Of a stretch of DNA of 64,000 bases, positions 1 to 12,009 are shown piece after piece. Made by a program: the position numbers and the translations under genes. Every line of letters begins with the position of its first letter. Positions within the stretch are counted from its first letter, which is position 1. The notes below the pieces were generated by a model. The model made no database searches. It was not told the origin of the DNA and saw only the letters and a list, made by a program, of their open reading frames with translations. The stretch comes from Cunninghamia lanceolata. Taxonomy: Eukaryota > Streptophyta > Pinopsida > Cupressales > Cupressaceae. The stretch spans positions 682,001 to 746,000 of the forward strand of contig BSBN01001687.1 in NCBI GenBank assembly GCA_027924645.1, read 5' to 3'.

Positions 1-575
1 TAAAACTCTTATGTATACTCCTTAACAGACTTGTTACCTTGCTTTAGTCCTTGCAGCTTCTTCAACAACTCCATCTCATAGTCCACAAGAATGAACTGCT
101 TCTTCAATTTCTCCACCATCCGATCCCATCTGGTGATCTTTCCTTTTCCTCTTATGTTCCTCTCTAATTGGACCTCCTTCCACCAAATACTGGCATGGCC
201 CTTCAACTTTGTTTTTGCAAACTTGACCCGATCTAGGTCCTCCACATCTTCATACTCGAAATACTCCTCCATGTCATTGATCCAATTAATGAGCTGTTCT
301 AGATTCAAATCTCCAGAATATGTAGAAACTTTGATTCTGGGCCTCTTTCCAATCTTTGAAATGGCCCTCAACAACCTAACCTCTGCAGGATATCCTACAG
401 CTTCTTGTTCTTCGTCAGACAGCTCCTCTTCGGCTTCATCTTCGCTTTCTTCTCTTGTCCTCGGATCAAACCCTCTTCGCAGCTCCTCTTGCAATGCATT
501 GATTTGCCTTTGTAGGGCTCTAAAACCCTCTTCTGTCAAAGCATTCCTCCCAACACAATTTCTTCGTGGAGGCAT
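1..575 (-). CDS. Ty3/gypsy gag, N-terminal part, cut by window edge (element L)
   Basis: The frame starts at an ATG at 575 and stays open to the left edge, giving about 188 residues. Residues 20-70 are charged and acidic (runs of E and D), as in many plant gypsy gag N-termini. From about residue 85 it has the retrotransposon gag core: YSGDLNLEQLINWINDMEEYF, then the helix around AKTKLKGHASIWWKEV, then a basic stretch with LKKQF and KSVKEYT. Gag would form the virus-like particle that packages element RNA. The frame is uninterrupted as far as it goes. Upstream on the same strand lie a leader, a Met-tRNA primer site and an LTR in the correct order, so this is the 5' end of an element whose body is off the left edge. 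Identification as gypsy gag is from sequence features; the lineage is not determined. Confidence 0.85.
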
Positions 576-663
576 CTTGGTCTCTGCAGCAAACCCACAA
601 CCTTAGGTCCTAGTGCAAAACTGCCTCACGGTCGGCGATCTGTCTACACACTCAGGAACCCTT

Positions 664-675
664 GCTCTGATACCA
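664..675 (-). other. Primer binding site of element L (initiator Met-tRNA type)
   Basis: On the minus strand this reads TGGTATCAGAGC, the standard plant retrotransposon primer site complementary to the 3' end of initiator Met-tRNA. It sits two bases inside the LTR edge at 678 and about 90 bases before the gag start, as expected. Confidence 0.88.
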
Positions 676-677
676 CT

Positions 678-1506
678 TGATAAAGGGGGTAAATCACAAA
701 ACACACAATAACCAATATTAAACATAGCAAATAAAACTTTTTTTAATTGATCTGGGCAACTCATTACATTACAGAAGCTTAATTAAAATTAGAGGAATCA
801 GTCCTCTACAGGCTGCAACACACTACAGCTACCATCACCAGGCTCTGGAATCTTCTGCCTTCTGTAACCCCTAAATCAGCTAGGGTTTCTATTTTCCCAC
901 CTATTCTTGACTCTACACTTGCCCCCTTAACTCTCCTACCACCTAGGGTTCCCAAAAATGGTTATTAATAGCCTTTTTGGCGGCCAACAACCTAATTTCG
1001 AATTTTGCATCTCCTTCTAAAAATAGGTCAACTTCCGGGAGCCATAACTTTTGATCCGGGACTCCGATTGACAAACCGTTTTATGCGTTGAAAAGCTTGC
1101 GGAGTCCTCTACCTGCTAAAAACCAATCTATTGATTCTAGCTATTTTCGGGCCCGTACGAGGCCGTTTAGTGCCTCAAACCTGAGTTTGAATAATTTTCA
1201 GGTATTTTTCGGGAAACGAAAACTTTAATATCTTTCAGCTCACAAATGATCTTCGTGTGATTCCTTCGCCAAAGGTCTTATATTTCCGTTATGTAACTTC
1301 CTGTAAATTTTGACTTCATTCCGTGCCCAAATGCAAACTTTCTAAAAATAGCAGTTTACTATTTTTAGCAGTTTGGGAAAACTGAAAGTTCTACATTATT
1401 ATTCAGGTGATTATGGGACTAGAACCACAGATTTTGAGAAGAAATGGGTAGAACATCAACAATTTTGAAACACATTTTTTTTGGGTGATGCAAGATTACC
1501 CTTACA
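678..1506 (-). repeat. 5' LTR of gypsy element L
   Basis: The plus strand reads TGATAAAGGGGGTAA at 678, directly outside the primer site, so on the minus strand the LTR ends in TTTATCA. The outer end is less sure. The minus strand reads TGTAAGGGTAATC from about 1506, a plausible TG start, though 1509 also fits. The partner LTR is off the window, so neither the outer boundary nor a target duplication can be checked. Confidence 0.6.
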
Positions 1507-2088
1507 CCACTGGATGCTCCTGCATCAAACCTTTCTAAAAGCCGCACCACAACACCATAATGACTAAGTGACAAGCAACATTATACCCATAGGTCGGATG
1601 ACCTCAAATCTTGTGCAAGGTTAGATGGCCTTCAAATCAATGTTTTACTCCCCATGGGTCGAATGACTTCCAAATCAGTACAAATCAGGCAAAATGACTA
1701 TTTTTGATAAAAATCTCAAGGATAAGATGTCTGTCTGATTGAAATGAATACTGCATTGATAGAATTATGTTGTTTTCCATCATTTGATTCAAATGGTGTA
1801 GCATTTGAGCATTTATTGCATGGATTAATATGAATTGTTATGTTTATATCATTTCATCATGTAATAAGTGCAGTAATTAGTAAATTTTCAGATTTGTGCA
1901 TTTCATGGGTAATCATTTATCACTTAGTTGGATAGATATTGATCACATTTAGCATAACATGACTTAGTGATATGCCAGTTAACATGATAAGCATGCATTC
2001 AAAACTTAGGAATTAGGAAGGACATTTAAAAGCATCAAGACTTATGAGGTCCAATCATGTAGGTTAAATGACTACAAGAGCCCAAGCC
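1507..2088. other. No gene seen; short degenerate repeat
   Basis: No coding signature on either strand. A roughly 25-base motif containing CCCATRGGTCGRATGAC occurs twice (1586-1610 and 1651-1676). This stretch probably belongs to the untranslated leader of relic A, but no primer site or LTR edge could be recognised. Confidence 0.4.
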
Positions 2089-5000
2089 ATGAAGTACGAA
2101 TTCAAAGGCATTCCTCCCGAAAATAAGATCACCACTGGATGGAAAAACATAGGAGACACTGATCTAGGTCACATCAACTTAGATCACTTCAGAACTTGAA
2201 TATTTACCCAATCCAACTCCAAGAGCCAAGAAAGTAAAAGATAGTTGGATTGTAGAGGATGTTGCCTTCCCTACTTCAACTCAATGTGCATAATTAACAA
2301 TTGCTTGTGTTGACAAATATGACATAATGACTAGGACCATACAAATTCTCAATGGAGATGTACTAGTAGATTTAAGTCCACCATCATTAGCAGAGATCTT
2401 TAGAATCCCATGGTACCTAGTAATGACTATGCCAGACAAAACAGGGGTAGAAGCAACATATAAGAAGGATATGGATACATGCAAGAAACATATCAATGAA
2501 TAGTGGATGAAGAGAAAGAGGTCTACTATAATCAAACTCCCTCAAACCTTATACAGAAGTGACTTCCATGATGAAATAGGGGATCTAGTGACCTTGCTCA
2601 ATAGGATATAAGGACTGCCTACTGCCTCAACTTTTGAAGGGTGGATGTTCCTAATGATGGAAGAGATAATTACCAAAGGAACCGAATTCCACTGGTCTTA
2701 GGTATTAAGTGATAATATGCATTAGGCATTCAATAATTTCAAAGATAAACAAGTATTTAGATGGACTTCTTATGTAGTATACTCATTAGCAAGAAGAAAT
2801 GAATATCCTGGATTGTCAAAAGAAGGGAAGGTTCAAAATGATGAACAACAACAAATCAAAGTTTATGAATCCTACACCCAGCTAGTACTGTCCCAATCCC
2901 TCATCCATTACAAAAGGGTGAATGATACCTTTACAATGTATATTACTAGGTTGCTACAAGGAACCAAAACCCTTAGGATATCTACTGAAGCCATGAATGA
3001 GGTCATGAAGTATGGGAGGTGGTACATACAATTCCAAAAATTCACCTATTTGAAGATTCAAGGCTTCACTAGAATGCCATATAGATTGCCCCACTATCCC
3101 ACAGACAAGGTAATTCTCTTGGAATTATCAAGACAATTGATTACCTGTGTAGAAAAATTCTAACGCCACCATAGAACAAATGTCTAGTTTCCCATCCTGT
3201 CAAGTAAAGGTAATTATGCATGTGTTTCCCTGGGGGTAGTACACCACTCAGATACAGAGCTCCAATTGCTTAATCTTCATCTTTACACAAATATAAGTCA
3301 CTTTGATCCACATAGGGTGATGGAAAAGTATGTAAGTAAGAAGCTATTTCACAAAATACACCTAGAAGATTATTGGGCCAACTGTGTAGATGATTATGAG
3401 GTATTGAAGAGGACCCACTCAAGGCTATCCTTGGGTTTTATAAGGAAGTTCAATATCATGGATGTCCCAGATCAACACTATGATGATGATAATGTAATAC
3501 AAAGAGGATCTTGGGAGGCCCAATATAACCAGCTGATCCCATTGCCAAATTGTGCCAATGCAAAAGAAATTTCCTTAGATGAAGTGATGAAGGAACCAAT
3601 AAGATTGAGCAAGTCTTGGGTAAGAGGTCAAGTTGTTGTATTAGAGAGACAAGGAGTGCAACTTACGTACACAACACTTGAAGATGAAAAGGAATCTAGG
3701 GATGAAGATGATGTACCAATAGAAGTGCTAGATGAAGTAGATTCGGCTCAAGAGCCTGCTAGGAAATCAGATAGTGAGGAACATATCCCTTTGGCAAAGA
3801 ATGGTAAAGGAAAGAAAGAAAAGAAGGCTGCTCCAACAATACAAAAGAAGAATATGCCTCCTTCAACAAGAACAAGGGCATCCAAAAAGAGAGACATGCC
3901 TAGTGGACCAGGGGAAGGTTCGAAGACAAAGAAGACTAAGGTCAAAATTACTGGCATAACCATAAACACTTTTGTTGTTGCAACACCCGATAGCACAAAC
4001 TTGCTAGTTACTTTTTCACCCCCTGTTGGTCTAATTGTAAATAGTACCACACCTCCTCCTGTTTTTTCAACTACTACACCTACTACCACTACTATAATTA
4101 TCTAAGAAAATACTTCTACTTCTTCTTCACCAATGGTTACCATCTCTGTTGTCTCATGTTCATCAATGGTAGACTCAAGTACCCCAAGTTCCACTTCTTC
4201 CATTACTGTTTCTTCACTTCCTGTCATTTCCACCATGGCTTTGCCTTCCATATCCTCTGTTTCACTTTCAACCTCCTTTTCCTTGCCACCTATTTCCTCT
4301 ATTCTTTCACCTTCTTTCTCCATGCCTTCCTCCTCCATTACCACACCTATTGTCATCTCCTCTATCCTACCAAACTCTCCCATTCCACCTTCCTTGGGGT
4401 TTACTTCATTTGCAAACTTGGCACAGGTTAGCCTGTCCTTATTTGTAGTAGTCCCATTATCCTCTACTCCTAGTTCCCAAGCTACAATAACACAAGGTTC
4501 AACTCCTTTGGTCGTACCACTATTGCCAAGGATAGATAAAGTATGTGCCAAATTAGGTCTCCAAGAATCAGAAATTGAAAAAGATACATTTGAAGAGCCT
4601 CTTTATGAAGCAGCGAATGTTGAAGTGATAGAAGTATCTAAGAGTCCCGCCAAAGACAACTTTATAGAAATAGTCTTTGGGATAGCTCAAGGAGAAATGT
4701 TAGAAGATTTGAAGAATATCAGAGATGAAGAGAAAGATGTAAGTAAAGAGCTTAAGCCAGAACTAAAATTGCTTGAGGGACCATCAAATGAAGATAATGA
4801 AAATATAGACATTCCTCAATATTCTACCTCTTCAGCACTTGATTTGCTGCACAATAGACTAGCTTATCAGGAGCCTCAGGTTGAGATTATGAAGCTAGAT
4901 CTATATGCTATTTTAGCCAAGGCAAAGAAACTGAAAAAGAAAAAAAAAGGATAAAATTTAATCAAGGATTTATAAAGATGCCACATGATCCAGGATAGCT

Positions 5001-6042
5001 GAAGTAGTTGTCCCACCAGCTCATGTGGATAAGGGATAAGTCAAAGCTAAAGACTACAAAATAACAACTATTGACTTGGGGCCTGCTACAAGGAGTCAGA
5101 AGATTGATGAATTCAAAGGCTCAGTTTCTTCTATTCTAGAACAATTAAACAAAGATGAGCTTACTAAGAAGGAATTGAAACAACAGAATGAAGAACTCAA
5201 AGCATGTCTACAGTTCCTAATGAGACCTCTAGATTCTAAGGGTGAGCCAAGATCAGTCCCAACTCTGTTATCAAAATATGAACTAACAAAGTTTGATGAC
5301 ATCAAGACAGTGGCTACTAGAACTTAGAAATGGTTTGACAAAATATACCAGGAAGGATGTGATGCAATCACCTTTGCAGCAGAACTCCACAAAAAAATTT
5401 GTAAGTTACAAGACTTATGGGAAGAATTACATGAAGAGTGTGAGACTTATGATGAATATCATTCTCGCATATTTCCATGAGTACAAGCAATAAGGGATCT
5501 GCCTATTGAAACATTGTTATCAGAAAACATCTTGACAACTGATAGATTGCATAAAAGGTGAAATAGTACCTGCAGTTGAAATTAAGAAAAGAACTCTTCG
5601 ATAATGTCAGAGAGGCCTATACGGTGGCTAATGAGTATATACTATCTTTTATCTATGAAATAAATGACTCTCTGAAGGACTACATGGTGATCAATTTTGA
5701 TGATTTGGCTCTGTATGATGTGCAAGGTTATAAGGACAAGCTACATCAGATAATCTTTAAGCAAACTACACAGACTGTCATGAGCAGACTAGATAAAGTC
5801 AGCAATCTTCAAACTTCATCACATTTTAGAAGAGCAAGAAAGCACTGGAGAAAATGAATAGTCAATACAACGAATAATTGGAGATGTTTAGATACAGAGT
5901 GGATCACATCGAGAACCCAACCCCCGCTGACATCAATCCAGCATTATCAGCTTGGGTCATCTACAACAATAAAAAGGCAGAAGAAGACAAAATAGATTTA
6001 GATGAAGAGCAATAGAATATTTTTGAATATTTTGAGATGTAA
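2089..6042 (+). pseudogene. Relic A: long frame of a non-autonomous retroelement, unknown function
   Basis: A decayed reading frame of about 1,300 codons, followed through several frameshifts and stops from an ATG at 2089 (MKYEFKGIPPENK) to a stop at 6042 (FEYFEM). The order is an N-terminal domain to about 3,640 with motifs HYKRVNDTFTMYITRLLQG and LEDYWANCVDDYEVLKRTHS; an acidic then Lys-rich linker; a Ser/Thr/Pro-rich block (4,020-4,530); an acidic segment; and a C-terminal coiled-coil-like part (5,076-5,850) opening GPATRSQKIDEFKGSV. No zinc knuckle, protease, RT or integrase motif is present. Relic B matches it along nearly its whole length, which shows a real former protein rather than a chance frame. 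Function is unknown; a structural or env-like protein of a non-autonomous LTR element is my inference. Confidence 0.65.
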
Positions 6043-6080
6043 TCCCATCACAAATATCTATTGCTATATTTGGAAGGTCA

Positions 6081-6650
6081 TGTGACACTATTTTGTCCTT
6101 ATTATGTCTTGAAAATTATCTTTTCACTATATATAGACAAATGGGTATCTAATTTGTCTAGGTTCAATCTATTTGGAGGTCATTTTTCATCCTTTTCCTA
6201 CAGGACAAATTGTAATCTGGGAAGGAAAAGTGTTGTTGTAAATGCTCTTGTTGTTGTTAAATCTGGACCATTGGTGTTGAGTTAATCTCCACCATTCATT
6301 CAAAAACTTAGTATATTGCCTCTCCTATATAAAGGGATACCATTTATCTCATTTGTAAGACTCTTGATACCGAATTGTTGATGCTCTACCATTTGAGACT
6401 AATACAAAGCAAGTTTCTGCAGTGATTCTAAGAATTTGTTCACTTGTGTTATCAATTTAGTTTCATGGTTCGCTTCATGATCTGCATTAGTTAAATTGTG
6501 CTTTTGCAATGTTAATGGTTTGTTGAAGGTATTTGATGAATGTTCTAAGTCCATACTTTTAGTTGATTGCTGACTGTAAGTGGCTGTGTAAAGTTAGTCT
6601 GGACTAATCATTTTGTGTTGAATTCAATTGCATTACATTAGTTAAATCAC
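6081..6650 (+). repeat. Possible 3' LTR of relic A
   Basis: A TG start (TGTGACACTATTTTGTCC) lies 39 bases after the A stop codon, behind a weak purine run (TTGGAAGG). A TATA box, TATATAAAGG, sits at 6326-6335 in the same orientation. A right edge near 6650 is a guess, as no second copy of the LTR was found. Confidence 0.3.
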
Positions 6651-7060
6651 GCCAAAATTGGGTATTTAACAAATGCATGCAATCTAAAAATCTTAAGAAT
6701 CTATAGAAGATAGCATCATGTTATGTAGTGCTATAGCAATTAGTTAGCTTGGTTACTTAGGAAATTGATTTAAAATTTAGAACCTTTATCTACCATAAAC
6801 AAATTGTGCAATGTGAATGTCACTTAGGAACCTTCTAAACCCTACTCCTTTTGCATTTTCTTTCAAAATCAACTATTAGATTTAGGTTTTCAACAGCATT
6901 CTACACTGTCATATCAGCTGAAAGTATAAGGGTTTGTATGAAATGTTGTCCAACCTATTTAATCTATCAAACTGTATGTAAGATCCCTTGTAGGAACAAC
7001 CAGTACATTCCAACTAAGAAATTACAAGCATGCTAAGACCTAGTTGTATTATCCTTGGAG
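6651..7060. other. No gene seen
   Basis: Low-GC sequence between the possible A LTR and the tail of relic B. No coding or repeat signature was recognised. The true B end may lie here. Confidence 0.4.
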
Positions 7061-7494
7061 TAGTCTTACCTAGGGTAGGATACTTTTCAAGAGAGGTGTG
7101 ATCTCAGAAATCATACCTGCATTGTTGTGTGCTAAAACCACCATCAATAGGTTGTTTTCACCATATGCTTCATATCACTCAATTCATCATCTTGCTTGGA
7201 TAAAATTATGGGTGAGACATTATTTTGAGCATCTCTTTGCACTAGGCTGACCAAATGCTTGATGTAGGCCAAAAGTTTGGCTACCTATGCCCTTATTTGT
7301 TTCTTGGTTGCCTCATCTTTATGCATTCTCTACACAATGGTTTGGACAGCACCCTGAAACTCCTCAATCTCTTGAGTTCTAGTTGTAGGACCAAGGTTAA
7401 TAGTAGATATCTAAAAATCTTCAAGTTGAAGATCTCCACTATCTTTATCAACCATTGGGGTGGCAATTCTACAATTCTTGAACCTAATGCATCT
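7061..7494 (-). pseudogene. Relic B, C-terminal fragment (B3)
   Basis: The minus strand carries a stop-interrupted frame reading LGPTTRTQEIEEFQGAVQTIV, matching the relic A segment at 5,073-5,130 (LGPATRSQKIDEFKGSVSSI). The similarity continues towards 7061 through a stretch like A 5,300-5,390. Before 7494 the DNA also aligns with A 4,970-5,070, so B continued directly from the piece now beyond element F. It is the third part of relic B, separated by the F insertion at 7495. Function is unknown as for relic A. Confidence 0.6.
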
Positions 7495-7893
7495 TGTTAG
7501 GGTTCAAGCAGATCGAAGCAATAAACACTAACAATTATATGTAGATTAAATAACCCAAATATAACAATGAAGAACAACACAAAAGAGATCAACACAAAAA
7601 TCTAACATCGTTCACCCAAAATGGGCTACATCCATAGAAACTCATCCATCCAATGATTTTATTATCCAGTGCAAAACAAATTACAATCTCGTTAATTCCA
7701 CACTGCAACATACATCCTAGCTACTTATAACAAGCTTTTTGGAAGCTTCTAGAATTAGGGTTTTACAATATCTTTTTTCCCTCTTTTTTTCCCGTTTGGA
7801 ATCGATAAGTTACGAGTGTAGAGTACTTGCATGATCAATCACCACATACCAACAATCTCCCACTTGGCAACTGCTCAGGCTCCACACCAAACA
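7495..7893 (-). repeat. 3' LTR of element F
   Basis: Starts TGTTAGGGTTC on the plus strand and ends CCAAACA at 7893. It matches 12010-12408 in length and sequence. An inner ACAATCTCCCACTTGG at 7853-7868 repeats the LTR/polypurine junction found again at 7892-7906. Judging by both copies and by the target duplication, the LTR extends to the outer junction. Confidence 0.82.
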
Positions 7894-7906
7894 ATCTCCC
7901 ACTTGG
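7894..7906 (-). other. Polypurine tract of element F
   Basis: The minus strand reads CCAAGTGGGAGAT directly before the 3' LTR. This is the usual primer for plus-strand DNA synthesis in plant copia elements. Confidence 0.7.
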
Positions 7907-7979
7907 AGACTGATCCTGGATGACACCACTACACTTGCAGCTCCCATTGGATTATAGGATTGGCTAGTTTCTTATGTCC

Positions 7980-9570
7980 ACCATTATCAGTCATGAAGGC
8001 CAACATAAACTAATGGGGAAATTAATTTCTCCCATGTAACCACCTTTGTGAACATATCTATAAGATTCTCACTTGTGTGAATTTTCTCCAGTGTCAACTG
8101 TCCATCCTCCAAAACTGATTGAATGAAGTGGTATCTGAGCTGTATGTACTTAGTTTTTGAATGCAGAGCTGAATTCTTAGCAAGATGAATGACACTCTGA
8201 CTATCAGTGTACAAAGGGCTATCTTCTTGTCATTGCCCCAATTCCTCCAGAAAACATTGTAACCAAATCATCTCCTTTCTAGCTTCCATAGCAACAACAT
8301 ACTCAGCTTTAGTGGTTGAAAGCGTAACAACCTTTTGTAGCCTTGAAATCCAACTAACTGCAGTACCTCCTATAGTAAAAACATACCCTATAGTGCTCCT
8401 TCTATCAATATCACCCGTCATATTAGAGTCAACATATCCTTTTAGAGAAGAATTTGTTCCTCCGAAACATAGTTTCTTTGAAGTAGTACCTCTCAGATAT
8501 CAGAGAATCCATTTTACCGCATTCTAATGTTCCATTCCTGGATTGCTAATATACCTGCTCACAACTCCCACTGCATGTGCAATATATGGCCTTGTGCATA
8601 CCATTGCATACATCAAGCTGCCAACTGCTAATGCATATGGTATCTTAGACATTTTGTCTTCCTCCTCTTGTGTCTTTGGACACATCTCCTTAGTCAACTT
8701 AAAATGACTAGGCAAAGGTGTACTAACTACTTTTGCATTCTACATGTTAAACCTTTTCAACACCTTCTCTACATACTCACTTTGAGACAAAAATAATTTT
8801 TTGTTTGTCCTATCCCGTGTGATCCTCATACCAAGGATTTGTTTTGCTGCACCTAAATATTTCATAGCAAATGAATTTGTTAATTTCTTATGTTCATTAA
8901 TATCCTACATGGTAGACCCGGCAACAAGCATGTCATCAACATAAAGCAATAGGATAATATAGCTACCATTACCCAATTTATTAAAATAAACACAATAATC
9001 AGAATGACATCTTTTGTAACCTTGTTCAGCCATAAAACTATCAAATTTCAAATACCACTGCCGAGATGCTTGCTTCAGGCCATAAAAACTCTTCTTTAAC
9101 CTACACACAAAATCCTCCTTACCCTTGACCTCATATCCCTATGGTTGCTACATGTATATTTCCCCTTCCAAATCCCCATGGAGAAAAATTGTTTTCACCC
9201 CCTTCCAAATCCCCATGGAGAAAAATTGTTTTCACATCTAGTTGTTCAAGATGCAAGTCTTCTGCAGCCACAAGACTTAGAATAGTTCTAATAGAAGTCA
9301 CCTTTACAACTGGAGAAAATATTTAATCAAAATTTGTACCTTTTTTCTGTACAAAACCTTTTACGACGAGTCTGGCCTTATATCTTTTCTTGCCTCCATC
9401 TTCTTCCTTCAATCTATAAACCCATTTATTTAGCAATGCACTTTTACCTGCAAGCAATTGGACTAAGTCCCAAGTATGATTCTGTAGCAAGGAATCCATT
9501 TCTTCTTTCATGCCTAGCTCCCACTACTTTTTGGTATCTACCTGCATTGCTTCTTCATAACCTTTAGGTT
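7980..9570 (-). pseudogene. Element F reverse transcriptase and RNase H relic
   Basis: On the minus strand, copia RT begins with the segment containing NHTWDLVQL and KARLVVKGFVQKKG (9,511-9,323). It continues with CRLKKSFYGLKQASRQWYLKF and the catalytic YVDD at 8943-8932. RNase H follows: GSLMYAMVCTRP, then SWISRLQKVVTLSTTKAEYVV, and MYTDSQSVIHLAKN ending at 7987. The protein copied element RNA into DNA. Multiple stops and shifts disable it. A 37-base direct duplication at 9163-9236 falls inside the RT and on its own breaks the frame. The next part upstream is integrase. Confidence 0.8.
9163..9236. repeat. 37-base tandem duplication in F reverse transcriptase
   Basis: CCCTTCCAAATCCCCATGG followed by AGAAAAATTGTTTTCAC occurs twice back to back without a mismatch that I can see. 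A unit of 37 is not a multiple of three. The perfect match points to a recent slippage event in an already dead element. Confidence 0.85.
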
Positions 9571-9769
9571 TACCAGAATTAGTTAATAATATAGAATATA
9601 ATGATGGAGAAAATCTTTCTGGAGGTCTAGTTATCCTTGTAGAACGTCTAACACTTGCAGGAGTCTGTGGGATAACTTATTGTTGCTAATCATCAAGTAC
9701 CACTGGCATTTTATTTTCTAGAATCTCATCCAGCACCACATATTCCTTTTTGGCATGTCCATGCTTCTT

Positions 9770-11100
9770 TTCCTACATCTGATCCTTATACATGACCTTC
9801 TCATTGAATATAACATCTCCGCTCCTAATGATTTTATGATTTTCATAATCCCATAAATGATAACTAAATTCATCTACTCCATATCCACTGAGAGTACATT
9901 TTTTAGATTTAGCCTCAAGCTTGGTTCTATTTTCAATATCAACATGGACAAAAGCTTCACAACCAAAGGTTTTTAGAAATGAATAGTTTACCTTTTTGCA
10001 TGTCCATGCCTCCTCTGGAATGCCACCATCCAAAGGATTTGAATGTCCCCTATTTATTAAATAAACAATGGTATGTACAACATCTACCTAGAAGTGTAAG
10101 GGTAGTCTAGCATGCAATCTCATGCTCCTTGTATGCTCCATAATGGTCCTATTCATCCTCTTAGACACACCATTTTCTTGTGGGGTTCCAGGAACCGTTT
10201 TCTACCTATGGATTCCATTATATGAATAGTAATTCACAAATTCTCTGTTGTAATACTCGCCTCCATTATCAGATCTGAGACACTTCAATTTTTTTCCTGT
10301 CTCATTCTCAACCAAAGCTTTCCACTTTTTAAAAGTTTCAAATACTTCTAATTTTTGTTTTAGGAAATACACCCATGTTTTCCTAGTTGCATCATCAATA
10401 AAAGTAACATAATAGCAAGAGCCATTGGTCCCCATACATCTGAATTCACAAGCTCTAATTTCTCACTCTTCTCTTTTCCAACTTTGAGAAATTGGACTCT
10501 TTTCTGTTTTCCATAAACATAATTTTTGCATAACTCCAAGTCAATCTTCTTCAAACCTGGTAGCAACTTTTTGGAGTGAAGGATCTTCATCCCTTTCTCA
10601 CTCATGTGCCCAAGTCTATGGTGCCACAATTCTATTTTTGTCCTTGTAGCAAGTGTTATAACTATCTTAGTAGCAACTATTTCTATAGCAGCTAAGTTAG
10701 AATAAGTATTACTAGTACACAAATACAATGTGCCTACCTTTTCACCTTTAGCTACTACTAATGCACCTTTAGTGACCTTCCAGACTTTGTCTGAAAAGGT
10801 AATTATGCATCCTTCACTACCCAGTTGTCCTGCAAAGATTAAATTCCTTCTCAAATTTGGAACATGCCTTACCTCCTATAGCAACCATTCATTTCCATTC
10901 TGCAACTTGATTTTTATCTTTCCTTTTCCAACAATCTGACAGGGTTCATCATCATCCAAATATACTTGTCCAAAATCACCTTGAACATAATCTACAAAAT
11001 ATTTCCTATGGGGTGTGGCATGAAATGAAGCCCCTGAATCTATTACCCAGGAATCATTAGCATTATCTAAACATAGAATGAAAGTATCCTATAATTTATT
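9770..11100 (-). pseudogene. Element F protease and integrase relic
   Basis: On the minus strand, the aspartic protease is seen near 11,060-11,020 (WVIDSGASFHATPH, active-site DSG intact). Integrase follows with the zinc-binding motif HHRLGHMSEKG and a damaged second half (CKNYVYGKQ, where CxxC has become CxxY). The core has VNSDVWGP, the FIDDATRKTWVYF strand and RSDNGGEY. The distal piece (10,033-9,773) has the KTFGCEAFVHV and LSGYG motifs typical after the copia integrase core. Integrase would join the cDNA to host DNA. Stops and frameshifts break it into at least three frames. Confidence 0.8.
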
Positions 11101-11149
11101 ACTTGCAACATTAGCTTCCTTACTGTCATCATGTTGTCTGTCTCCTTGT

Positions 11150-11924
11150 TTTCCCTTTCAAGACCATCAATCCTTCTTCAAGTGTCTTGGCTTTCCATAG
11201 TGCCAGCAATCCATTCTTCCTCTGGATTTAGATCTGCCTTTTTTCGAGTTCCCTTGTGACTTCCCACGATTTGTTGGGCTTTTTCCTCTCTCCTTTGTTC
11301 TTCCCCTATTCTCTACAGTCAAAGAATTATGAGATGTTGAAGTCTCACCTATGCTTTTCCTTCGCATTTCCTCGCTAAGGATAACACCAACAACATCATC
11401 AAATTTCAAAGTATTTGAACCAGAGACAGAGTTACTTATAGCCATTACCAAGCTATTCTAGCTTTCTGGGAAAAAATATAAAACCAAGAGAGCCCTCACC
11501 TCTTCATCAAATTTCACTTTTTTAGAATTTAACCGATTGGTAATCATATTAAACCATTTAAATGATCTGACACAGATCCACCTTTAATCATTTTCAGATT
11601 AAACAAATGCTTCATGAGAAATACCTTATTAGAGGCTAAGGATTTTTCATACAATTTAACCAAATATTTCATCAGTTCATATATTGTCTTCACTTCTATT
11701 ATATTGAACACCACAAATGGTGCTAGGCACAACCGAATGGTTCCCAGTGCCTTTCTGTCTAGAAGTTTCTAATCCTCATCAGTCATTGTTGCCAGTTTCT
11801 TGGCTTTTCCTTCCAACGGCCTCCATAAATCCTTCTAATAGAGATGATCCTCCATCTGCATCTTCCATAACTGATAGTTTTGCCCATTGAATTTGTCTAC
11901 CTTTAATTTACCCTTGTCCGCCAT
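11150..11924 (-). pseudogene. Element F gag relic
   Basis: Copia-type gag starting at an ATG at 11924 (MADKGKLKVDKFNGQNYQLW), the usual start of this gag class. It continues with LGTIRLCLAPFVV and an LYEKSLASNKVFLMKHLFNLKM segment, and ends in a basic, Ser/Arg-rich tail. One nucleocapsid motif remains as CWHYGKPRHLKKD, a damaged CCHC knuckle (second Cys and last Cys lost). Two or more stops interrupt it. Gag would have formed the particle; the knuckle would have bound RNA. Confidence 0.78.
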
Positions 11925-11995
11925 TGTTCCCACTTAACTGTGAGACTCCCACTCAACCGTGAGACCTTCCTGCAGATGATAATCAAACACAGCCC

Positions 11996-12007
11996 ACTCT
12001 GATACCA
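11996..12007 (-). other. Primer binding site of element F
   Basis: The minus strand reads TGGTATCAGAGT, one base off the Met-tRNA primer site, two bases after the LTR end. Confidence 0.85.
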
Positions 12008-12009
12008 GT

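Noticed and set aside
91..606. 171-codon plus-strand frame overlapping gag of element L
   Set aside because: Antisense shadow of the gag frame; Ser-rich product mirrors the acidic gag codons and has no motif.
3748..4551. Minus-strand frames of 113 and 149 codons
   Set aside because: Antisense of relic A, mirrored Thr/Ser/Pro block; no independent evidence of coding.
7853..7868. Inner ACAATCTCCCACTTGG as the F LTR edge (360-base LTR)
   Set aside because: Both LTRs continue alike to 7893 and 12408, and the CATCT/CATCC duplication abuts the outer edge.
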